Assembly: GCA_002452555.1 (NCBI GenBank)
Contig: DKER01000083.1
Location: 1 to 10,523 of the forward strand
Length of the DNA stretch: 10,523 nt
Reading direction: 5' to 3'
DNA from: Fidelibacterota bacterium UBA6817
GTDB lineage: Bacteria > Fidelibacterota > Fidelibacteria > Fidelibacterales > Fidelibacteraceae
The notes beneath the pieces were generated by a model that saw only the letters and a list, made by a program, of their open reading frames with translations, ran no database searches and was not told where the DNA came from. Shown one piece after another: positions 1 to 5,871 of the stretch. A program made the position numbers and the translations under genes. Each line of letters begins with the position of its first letter. The stretch's first letter is position 1.

Positions 1-15
1 TATTTTCATACATGA
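1..15 (+). CDS. Possible 3' end of an upstream gene (stop TGA at 13-15)
   Basis: Reading from base 1, the frame gives four codons and then a TGA at 13-15 that overlaps the ATG of the next gene in an ATGA arrangement. The same overlap recurs at several other junctions in this window, so the tail of an upstream operon member is plausible. Only four codons are visible, so the product cannot be identified and the overlap could be coincidental. Confidence 0.35.
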   Translation, partial: YFHT

Positions 16-704
16 AAATAAAAGCCGTAATTTTGGACTTAGACAACACACTTATGGATTTTGGCCACCTGAAGACCAATTCAATCAAAGCGGCTGTTAC
101 AGCTATGGTTGAATCCGGCATGCAGGTAAACGAAGAAGCTGCCTTTCATGAAATAATGCAGATTTATGCCGAGAAAGGATGGGAATACCAAAAAGTTCTG
201 GATGAATTTATAATTAAATACGAAGGCAGCATTAATTGGCAGTATCTGGCCGCAGGGATCACGCATTACAGAAAAACCCGTGAAGCGCAGTTGAAGCCGT
301 ATCCCTATGTGCATTCCACACTGATCAGGCTGATAAAAGATGGCGTTAAATTAGCTGTCGTATCGGATGCACCGGCAAGAGAAGCCTGGTTACGCCTGTA
401 TCAATTAAATTTTCACAGATTGTTTGATGTGGTTGTTACTTTTGACGATACGGGAAAAACCAAGCCCTGTTCCGAACCATTTGAACTGGCTTTACAAAAG
501 TTAAATCTTGTTCCCAGGGATGTCCTTATGGTTGGTGATTGGCCCGAAAGAGATATGGTCGGGGCAAAAAAACTGGGGATTCTATCAATATTTGCCCGTT
601 ACGGTGATCTTTTTAACACTGTTAATTCTGGTGCAGATTATGAAATCCACCGTTTCGATGAAATTCTAAAGATTATCAGAGAACTGGAAACCGTCCATGT
701 TTGA
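12..704 (+). CDS. HAD superfamily (subfamily IA) hydrolase, probable small-molecule phosphatase
   Basis: A cytosolic haloacid-dehalogenase-type phosphohydrolase of 230 residues, the normal size for subfamily IA with an alpha-helical cap. All four HAD motifs are visible. Motif I is DLDNT, with nucleophile Asp9 and general acid/base Asp11. Motif II is Ser118 in VVSDAP. Motif III is Lys151 in TKP. Motif IV is Asp176 and Asp181 in VGDWPERD. The helical cap lies roughly at residues 15-95. The family hydrolyses phosphate esters through an aspartyl-phosphate intermediate with Mg2+; the substrate cannot be read from the sequence. The ATG at 12 places Asp9 at the usual N-terminal position, so this start is well supported. 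The gene overlaps the downstream acpS gene by 8 bases, which suggests co-translation but does not prove a shared pathway. It resembles the phosphoglycolate phosphatase/YjjG-like branch, but I would not assign a specific name. Confidence 0.9.
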   Translation: MKIKAVILDLDNTLMDFGHLKTNSIKAAVTAMVESGMQVNEEAAFHEIMQIYAEKGWEYQKVLDEFIIKYEGSINWQYLAAGITHYRKTREAQLKPYPYVHSTLIRLIKDGVKLAVVSDAPAREAWLRLYQLNFHRLFDVVVTFDDTGKTKPCSEPFELALQKLNLVPRDVLMVGDWPERDMVGAKKLGILSIFARYGDLFNTVNSGADYEIHRFDEILKIIRELETVHV

Positions 705-1074
705 AACAGGGATTGATATTGTAGATATCCATCGAATCGAAAAAAGTATTACGACATACGGACACGCTTTTCTAAAAAAAATTTATCACCCCCTGGAAGT
801 TGAATACTGTTCCGACAAAAAAGGGAAATTTGAACATTTTGCAGTACGGTTTGCTGCAAAAGAAGCCGTCAGAAAAGTTTTGCTGTCCCGCCTTTCTTTT
901 AACCCTTCGTGGACAGAAACATATATTGTAAATGAGAAAGACGGAAAACCCACTTTGAAATTGAGTGACAGAATCCTTAAAGAAATACAGTTCACTCACG
1001 TTTCAATAAGCCTGAGTCATACTCGGTCACATGCCATAGCATCCGTTATCATGGAATTTGGAGAACGCTTATGA
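697..1074 (+). CDS. acpS: Holo-[acyl-carrier-protein] synthase (4'-phosphopantetheinyl transferase, AcpS type)
   Basis: AcpS moves the 4'-phosphopantetheine arm of coenzyme A onto a serine of apo-acyl carrier protein, which activates it for fatty acid synthesis. The 125-residue length is typical of the trimeric AcpS type. The N-terminal GIDIVDI motif contains Asp7, and RFAAKEAV contains Glu56; these match the two Mg2+/CoA-binding acidic residues of the family (Asp8 and Glu58 in the E. coli enzyme). The C-terminal strand VSISLSHTRSHAIASVI (residues 102-118) is the usual SxSH element. The loop after Lys60 lacks the common glycine-rich 'GTG' stretch, reading LLSRLSFNP instead, which is a mild divergence. 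The start overlaps the HAD gene by 8 bases, and the stop overlaps the nnr start in ATGA. Adjacency of acpS to the Nnr repair gene is seen in many bacteria. Confidence 0.95.
   Translation: MFETGIDIVDIHRIEKSITTYGHAFLKKIYHPLEVEYCSDKKGKFEHFAVRFAAKEAVRKVLLSRLSFNPSWTETYIVNEKDGKPTLKLSDRILKEIQFTHVSISLSHTRSHAIASVIMEFGERL
1060..1063 (+). promoter_or_regulatory. Ribosome binding site for nnr
   Basis: GGAG lies 7 bases before the ATG at 1071, inside the end of acpS. It supports this start for the NAD(P)HX repair gene even though it overlaps the upstream stop codon. Confidence 0.6.
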
Positions 1075-2621
1075 ACAGTCATCGGATCGTTTCTTCGAAA
1101 GACGCCGGAATAATTGACGGATATGCCATGAATATTGAAGGGCACAGCGGTTATAACCTGATGAAAAAAGCAGGCATTGCTGTAGCAGATCTATGTTATG
1201 AATTGTGTCAGACAAAACGCATTCATCACTGCCAGATTTTCTGCGGAAAAGGCAATAATGGCGGGGATGGCTATGTTTCAGCCCGTCATTTATTTTTGAG
1301 AGGCATTCACACTGAAGTATTTATGTCAATAGAGCCGGATAATTTGACCGGTGATTCTGCAAAACACTGTGATGATATGATAAAAACCGGTATAACCCCA
1401 GTCTTCATACAGAACGCAGATGACATTATTCTATATTTAAAACAAAATTCTGTGTGGATTGATGCTTTGTTGGGAACAGGGCTTCGAAAACCTGTCCGCG
1501 GAAAAATCCGGGAGATTCTTGATATACTTGTTAAAATGCACACAGACCAACCGGTTATTGCCGTAGATATTCCTTCCGGATTAGACGGTACGAACGGCAG
1601 GAGTCTCGGACCGGTCCTTAAAGCAGATATTACTGCTGTCATGGGTTTTTATAAATGGGGGAATTTTCTAAACCGCGGAAAATATTGTTGCGGCAAAAAG
1701 ATCCTTATTGATCTGGGATATTCGTCTAATGCATTAAACCAGTCTGAATTGTCTGTTCACGAATGTACGGAAAATCTTATTAAAACTCTGATCAAACCAA
1801 TACAAAGCACGGATCATAAATATTCACGGGGGCAAATGGTATGCATCGGAGGGCAGGATAATATGCCCGGTGCGATCACATTGGCCGGTATGGCAGGACT
1901 CCGAACCGGTGCCGGTATGGTGCGGACCATAACGTCTACCCGGGTATGTAATCTGATTTATGCACAAAACCCTGAAATAATATGTCATCCGACACAAAAA
2001 GGGTATGTATGCAAAGATGATCTGACGCTTTGGCAAACACTTAAAGCCAAGACATCAGCAGTTCTGATCGGTCCCGGTATAGGACGTTATGAAGAAACAA
2101 AATCTTTTATTGAGTCATACCTGTCCGGTGAAACAGTCCCGGCCGTTTTGGATGCTGATGCCCTGAATCTGGTGAATCCTGATCATATCCGGTGTTCATC
2201 ATCCCCCCTTATACTAACACCCCATGAAGGGGAATTTCTTGCTTTGACCGGTATAAAAAAAGAACTGCTGACTGAAGATCCGGTTAAGACAGTTCATCAT
2301 TGGGCTGTTGAATTGAAACAAATTATTCATTTAAAAAGTTCAACCAGTCTGACAGCCTTTCCTGACGGAAGATTATTTATTCATCCTCAGGGAAGTCCGG
2401 GAATGGCAACAGCCGGGAGCGGCGATATATTGGGAGGGGTTATCTGTTCTCTGCTCAGTCAGGGACATTCTCCTGAATCTGCAGTGCTCATCGGAGCTTT
2501 CATTCACGGGAAAGCCGGAGAGAAAGCGGCTGAAATAAAAGGAGTCCGGGGAATGACGGCAACCGATATAATCCTTTTTTTACCTGAGGTTTTAAAATCT
2601 TATGAAACTCTTCAACCGTAA
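1071..2621 (+). CDS. nnr: Bifunctional NAD(P)H-hydrate epimerase / ADP- or ATP-dependent NAD(P)H-hydrate dehydratase
   Basis: This enzyme repairs hydrated, inactive NADH and NADPH. The N-terminal YjeF_N domain (about residues 1-215) epimerises R- and S-NAD(P)HX. The C-terminal ribokinase-like domain (about 240-510) dehydrates the S form using a nucleotide. The epimerase shows GKGNNGGDG (59-67) and VDIPSGLDG (165-173), including catalytic Asp166. The dehydratase shows KYSRGQMVCIGG, LIGPGIGR, VLDADALNL, LTPHEGEF and GMATAGSGDILGG, with the catalytic-position Asp452. At 516 residues it matches the fused bacterial form. One oddity is LKSSTSL, where the family usually has a Lys-Gly pair (LKG-x-x-T) near the nucleotide-binding region; here Gly is replaced by Ser. 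All other motifs look intact, so activity is expected. It overlaps acpS by 4 bases and the next gene by 20. Confidence 0.95.
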   Translation: MNSHRIVSSKDAGIIDGYAMNIEGHSGYNLMKKAGIAVADLCYELCQTKRIHHCQIFCGKGNNGGDGYVSARHLFLRGIHTEVFMSIEPDNLTGDSAKHCDDMIKTGITPVFIQNADDIILYLKQNSVWIDALLGTGLRKPVRGKIREILDILVKMHTDQPVIAVDIPSGLDGTNGRSLGPVLKADITAVMGFYKWGNFLNRGKYCCGKKILIDLGYSSNALNQSELSVHECTENLIKTLIKPIQSTDHKYSRGQMVCIGGQDNMPGAITLAGMAGLRTGAGMVRTITSTRVCNLIYAQNPEIICHPTQKGYVCKDDLTLWQTLKAKTSAVLIGPGIGRYEETKSFIESYLSGETVPAVLDADALNLVNPDHIRCSSSPLILTPHEGEFLALTGIKKELLTEDPVKTVHHWAVELKQIIHLKSSTSLTAFPDGRLFIHPQGSPGMATAGSGDILGGVICSLLSQGHSPESAVLIGAFIHGKAGEKAAEIKGVRGMTATDIILFLPEVLKSYETLQP

Positions 2622-3003
2622 TAAAAAATTTACCTGGACAGCAATTTTTTACTTTTGTTTGATCTTTGTCCAATCTTCCATCCCCTCCCAACATGTACCG
2701 AAAATGACCATTCTCTCTTATGATAAAATCATCCATGCCGGAATTTATTTTATTGCGGCTATCCTTGTGGTTCTGGCCCTTCATGAACATGATGAACTTA
2801 AAAAATACCGAGCAGAATGGCTTGCTCTGATTTTTACAGTTTTCTTTGGTTTTACGGATGAATTACATCAATACTTTGTACAGGGTCGTCATGCCAGTTT
2901 TTGGGATTTTTTGGCAGATACACTAGGATCAGTTTTGGGAATTATTGTAATATCACACATTATGAAAAAACGAAAACAGAAGCAGGAAAAGAACTCAGGA
3001 TAA
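2602..3003 (+). CDS. VanZ-like integral membrane protein
   Basis: A 133-residue inner-membrane protein with about four transmembrane helices (residues 11-27, 41-61, 71-85 and 103-121) and a basic, Lys-rich cytoplasmic C-terminal tail. It carries the conserved features of the VanZ-like family: SSIPSQ after the first helix, DKIIHAGIYF (Asp41, His45), FTDELHQYFVQGRHAS (Asp86, Glu87, Gln90, Gly95, Arg96) and WDFLADTLGS (Asp102, Asp106). The first VanZ was found with teicoplanin resistance, but most family members lie outside resistance loci and their biochemical role is unclear. Nothing here (no vanA/H/X genes) suggests antibiotic resistance. The start is inside the 3' end of nnr; a weak GAGG at 2586-2589 sits about 12 bases upstream. 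Placement between nnr and recN gives no functional clue. Confidence 0.88.
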   Translation: MKLFNRNKKFTWTAIFYFCLIFVQSSIPSQHVPKMTILSYDKIIHAGIYFIAAILVVLALHEHDELKKYRAEWLALIFTVFFGFTDELHQYFVQGRHASFWDFLADTLGSVLGIIVISHIMKKRKQKQEKNSG

Positions 3004-3010
3004 CCATTTC

Positions 3011-3016
3011 AGGGGT
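3011..3016 (+). promoter_or_regulatory. Ribosome binding site for recN
   Basis: AGGGGT precedes the recN ATG at 3026 by about 9 bases, in the 22-base gap after the VanZ-like gene. The gap holds no hairpin or T-run that would act as a terminator, so read-through is expected. Confidence 0.7.
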
Positions 3017-3025
3017 AATCACAAT

Positions 3026-4753
3026 ATGCTGAAATATCTGCGTGTTGAAAATTTTGCAATTGTCCGTGAAACTGATATTTCCTTCGGAACGGGATTAACA
3101 ATTATGACCGGTGAGACGGGAACCGGAAAATCCATTATTATTGATGCTTTGGGCATGGTTCTTGGAGATCGGGCAAATCTGTCGATGATCCGGAAAGATG
3201 AAGAAAAAGCTGTTGTTGAGGCCGTTTTTAATACACCGGATAATCCGGATGCCGTCAAATCACTTCTTCAATCGGAAGATTTATTATTGGAAGAAGGCGA
3301 ATTGACAATTCGTCGCGAAATCCATAAGAGCGGAAAATCCCGGGCTTTTTTAAATGATCAGTATATTTCAGTTCAAACGTTAAAAGCTCTGGCTGATCAT
3401 CTTGTTGAGATGCACGGTCAGCATGAGCATCAAAAAATCCTCAATCCTTCCAGCCATATTGAGTATCTGGATGCTTTGACAAAAACACCAGAGCTGATTC
3501 AGGATTATGAAAAATCCTATCTGGAATTAAAAAAAGCTGTCCAGAATAAAAAAGAACTGCAGGCAAACAGAGATCAGTTTCTCAAAGACCGGGAGCTGAA
3601 ACAATTCCATTACAATGAACTAAAAAAAATAAATCCTGCTCCCCATGAACTGGATAACCTTGAAGCGGAATTGAAAATCCTGGAAAACTCACAAATGCTG
3701 GTTGATATTTCTCATCGAATAGCTGCGGAGTTATACGAAAATGACCAATCAATTGTCGCCGTTATATCCATGCTTCGCAATCAGCTGGACCATCTTGTCC
3801 GGATTGATCCCAATCTTGCTGTTTATTCAAAGGAACTGGAATCAGCTATTCTAACGCTGGAAGAAACAGGGCGAAGCATGGCTGAATACAGGGATCATAT
3901 CCCTCATGACACCGTTCGGTTGAATGAATTGGAAGACAGAGTGAATACACTGAATTTCCTCCTGAAAAAATATCACCGGAATTATGAGGAATTATGCAGT
4001 TATTTTGAGCAGTTGAAACAGGAATTGGGAAACAGCACCGATTACTCACAGGAACTTGAAAAGGCTGAAAAAGCTGTTGAAACTGCCCAGGCCAAACTGA
4101 TAGAATCCGGAGAAAAACTTCATATAAAGAGAAAAGAATCCTCAAAAGCATTCACAGAAGCGGTAGAATCCCGTTTGAAAAAGCTTGGAATGGAACATGC
4201 AAAATTCCGTGTCCGCTTTTCTGTATCCGAAGGGAATTCACCGTTATCTGTTCTATGGAACGATCAATATATTCTCCCTCAGTCAAACGGGTTTGATTTG
4301 ATTGAATTTGATATCATAACAAATCCGGGCGAGGATTTCCGCCCGCTTACCCAGACTGCTTCAGGCGGAGAAGCATCCAGGATCATGCTGGGAATAAAAT
4401 CTGTACTTTCCGATGCCGATTCAATTCCAACCTTGATATTTGACGAAGCAGACACGGGTGTTTCAGGACGAATTGCCCGTATTGTAGGTGAACAGATAGA
4501 AGAGCTGTCTAAATACCACCAGGTAATATGCATTACTCATCTGCCTCAAATTGCTTCTTTGGGAAATCAACATGTAATGGTAGAAAAATGGGTCACCGGC
4601 GGGAGAACCGAGGCAGGAATCAGACCATTGAATCATGAAGAACGGGTACACGAAATTGCAAAACTTCTCGGAGCCGGTCATCTGACAGATGCGACCCTTG
4701 AAAATGCAAAGGATTTGCTCAATAAAACACAGAAATCAGGGTTTGGCACATGA
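3026..4753 (+). CDS. recN: DNA repair protein RecN (SMC-like ATPase)
   Basis: RecN is an SMC-related ATPase that acts early in double-strand-break repair by holding DNA ends or sister chromatids and assisting RecA. The 575-residue length matches the family (about 550-580). The N-terminal head begins LKYLRVENFAIV and carries Walker A GETGTGKS at 29-36. The central region (about 160-385) is a heptad-rich coiled coil much shorter than in true SMC proteins, as is normal for RecN. The C-terminal head has the ABC signature SGGE (446-449), Walker B LIFDEAD (Asp473, catalytic Glu474) and the His-switch loop THLPQIAS (His505). All ATPase residues are intact. Its stop overlaps the next gene in ATGA, so a DNPH1-like glycosidase is translationally coupled to it. 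I saw no LexA-like operator, but the promoter may lie far upstream. Confidence 0.97.
   Translation: MLKYLRVENFAIVRETDISFGTGLTIMTGETGTGKSIIIDALGMVLGDRANLSMIRKDEEKAVVEAVFNTPDNPDAVKSLLQSEDLLLEEGELTIRREIHKSGKSRAFLNDQYISVQTLKALADHLVEMHGQHEHQKILNPSSHIEYLDALTKTPELIQDYEKSYLELKKAVQNKKELQANRDQFLKDRELKQFHYNELKKINPAPHELDNLEAELKILENSQMLVDISHRIAAELYENDQSIVAVISMLRNQLDHLVRIDPNLAVYSKELESAILTLEETGRSMAEYRDHIPHDTVRLNELEDRVNTLNFLLKKYHRNYEELCSYFEQLKQELGNSTDYSQELEKAEKAVETAQAKLIESGEKLHIKRKESSKAFTEAVESRLKKLGMEHAKFRVRFSVSEGNSPLSVLWNDQYILPQSNGFDLIEFDIITNPGEDFRPLTQTASGGEASRIMLGIKSVLSDADSIPTLIFDEADTGVSGRIARIVGEQIEELSKYHQVICITHLPQIASLGNQHVMVEKWVTGGRTEAGIRPLNHEERVHEIAKLLGAGHLTDATLENAKDLLNKTQKSGFGT
4738..4741 (+). promoter_or_regulatory. 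Ribosome binding site for the DNPH1-like gene
   Basis: AGGG lies 8 bases before the ATG at 4750, within the last codons of recN. It supports this start, which places the conserved Tyr4 of the enzyme at the expected extreme N-terminus. Confidence 0.6.
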
Positions 4754-5169
4754 AAATTTACTTCAGCGCTTCAATAAGCGGAGGCCGGGATTTATTACCT
4801 GTTTACCGAACAATTGTCTCCGAACTAAAAAAATATGGAACTGTTCTTACAGAACATATTGCCGATTCGAATTTAACCGTTGGCGGCGAAAAGAATGAAT
4901 CCAACCGGGCGATATTTAATCGGGATCTTAAGTGGCTTGAACAGGCTGACCTGATTATTGCAGATGTTACAACACCATCCCTGGGTGTGGGCTATGAAAT
5001 TGCAGCAGGCATTGAGCGTAAAATCCCCGTTCATGCCCTCTTCTTTAGAAAGGACAATCGTCGACTTAGCGCTATGATCAGCGGAAATCCGGATGTTTTT
5101 CTTTATGAATACAGCGATCCCGAACACGTGCCACATATCATCCGGAACATTATGTCCGGCCGGAACTAA
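4750..5169 (+). CDS. DNPH1/Rcl-like 2'-deoxynucleoside 5'-phosphate N-hydrolase (nucleoside 2-deoxyribosyltransferase superfamily)
   Basis: A 139-residue cytosolic enzyme with the nucleoside 2-deoxyribosyltransferase fold. Recalled animal DNPH1 (Rcl) sequences share long stretches with it: YFxxSIxGGR, GTVLTEH, DLxWLxQAD, VTxPSLGVGYE and LSAMIxG. The Rcl active-site residues Tyr13, Asp69, Glu93 and Ser117 (rat numbering) appear to correspond to Tyr4, Asp59, Glu83 and Ser107. The two 24-residue spacings Asp-Glu and Glu-Ser are identical to rat. Glu83 in GVGYE would be the nucleophile. DNPH1 cleaves the N-glycosidic bond of deoxynucleoside monophosphates, and the human enzyme removes 5-hydroxymethyl-dUMP from the nucleotide pool. 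A similar cleaning role beside recN is an inference. Related CMP hydrolases (MilB type) and true deoxyribosyltransferases share the fold, so the exact base preference is open. It overlaps recN by 4 bases. Confidence 0.82.
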   Translation: MKIYFSASISGGRDLLPVYRTIVSELKKYGTVLTEHIADSNLTVGGEKNESNRAIFNRDLKWLEQADLIIADVTTPSLGVGYEIAAGIERKIPVHALFFRKDNRRLSAMISGNPDVFLYEYSDPEHVPHIIRNIMSGRN

Positions 5170-5196
5170 GACAACCGTTATCCGTTGATTAACAGT

Positions 5197-5871
5197 ATGA
5201 AACGTATACGTTTTTTCAGCACATTCCTTCTGGTTATAACCGTCTCAACATCTGCTTTCTCCGGTGAACCTTTCATTATTGGAAGATTAAAATACGGAGG
5301 CGGCGGAGACTGGTATGCCAATCCTGGTTCACTTGAGAATTTATCCGATTTTATCAATAAACATACAGATCTTAATGTTAGAAGAGAACCTCTTGTAGCA
5401 GACATTGATTCGCCTGATCTTTTTAAAGTCCATTTCCTGCACATGACAGGCCATGGAAACGTATTTTTTACTGAAGAACAGGTTCGGCGGCTTCGATTTT
5501 ATTTTGAAAACGGGGGTTTTCTTCATGTCGACGACAATTACGGACTGGATCAATCTTTTCGTAGGGAAATAAAAAAAGTCTTTCCGGACAACGAGTTGGT
5601 AGAGCTTCCTTTTACCCATCCCATATATCATCAGGTTTTTTCCTTTCCAAACGGACTTCCGAAAATTCATGAACATGATGGTAAACCGCCGCAGGGATTC
5701 GGTATTTTTGATAAAGAGCGTCTTGTGCTTTTCTATTCATACGAATGTGATCTGGGAAACGGCTGGGAAGACGAAGAAGTCTATGGGAATCCGGAAGAGA
5801 TCCGGACGGCTGCTTTGCAAATGGGTACCAATATTTTTTATTTTCATATTAATCCTGCTGTTAACCCGTGA
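5197..5871 (+). CDS. Exported DUF4159 domain protein
   Basis: A 224-residue protein whose N-terminus MKRIRFFSTFLLVITVSTSA is a clear Sec signal peptide, with likely cleavage after AFS (about residue 22). The rest is one DUF4159 domain, recognised from GRLKYGGGGDWYANPGS (29-45), MTGHGN (83-88), NGGFLHVDDNYG (105-116) and ECDLGNGWED (183-192). The family is thought to have a class I glutamine-amidotransferase-like fold; no Cys-His-Glu triad is apparent here, so a binding rather than catalytic role is possible. Its function is unknown. DUF4159 often sits with DUF58/MoxR/Bat-type genes and is commonly fused to a membrane-anchored N-terminal part; this copy is a free exported domain. I chose the ATG at 5197 over the TTG at 5185 because it starts the signal peptide cleanly. 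No Shine-Dalgarno sequence is visible. The stop overlaps the GTG start of the DUF4175 gene. Confidence 0.85.
   Translation: MKRIRFFSTFLLVITVSTSAFSGEPFIIGRLKYGGGGDWYANPGSLENLSDFINKHTDLNVRREPLVADIDSPDLFKVHFLHMTGHGNVFFTEEQVRRLRFYFENGGFLHVDDNYGLDQSFRREIKKVFPDNELVELPFTHPIYHQVFSFPNGLPKIHEHDGKPPQGFGIFDKERLVLFYSYECDLGNGWEDEEVYGNPEEIRTAALQMGTNIFYFHINPAVNP

Noticed and set aside
2602..3003. VanZ-like gene as a glycopeptide-resistance determinant
   Set aside because: VanZ-like domains are widespread outside resistance clusters and no vanHAX-type genes are present.
3004..3025. Terminator between the VanZ-like gene and recN
   Set aside because: The 22-base gap has no stem-loop with a T-run; it only contains the recN ribosome binding site.
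3846..4151. Antisense open frame within recN, and similar antisense frames elsewhere (81-314, 1307-1642, 5341-5676, 10216-10488)
   Set aside because: All are opposite strongly conserved coding sequence, lack recognisable domains or ribosome binding sites, and are explained as shadows.
4750..5169. Plain label 'nucleoside 2-deoxyribosyltransferase'
   Set aside because: The motif set and residue spacing fit the DNPH1/Rcl monophosphate hydrolase branch better than the base-swapping transferases.
5185..5196. TTG at 5185 as the start of the DUF4159 gene
   Set aside because: It would add four residues (MINS) before a textbook signal peptide that begins MKRIRFF at the ATG at 5197. Neither has a ribosome binding site, so the ATG is preferred.
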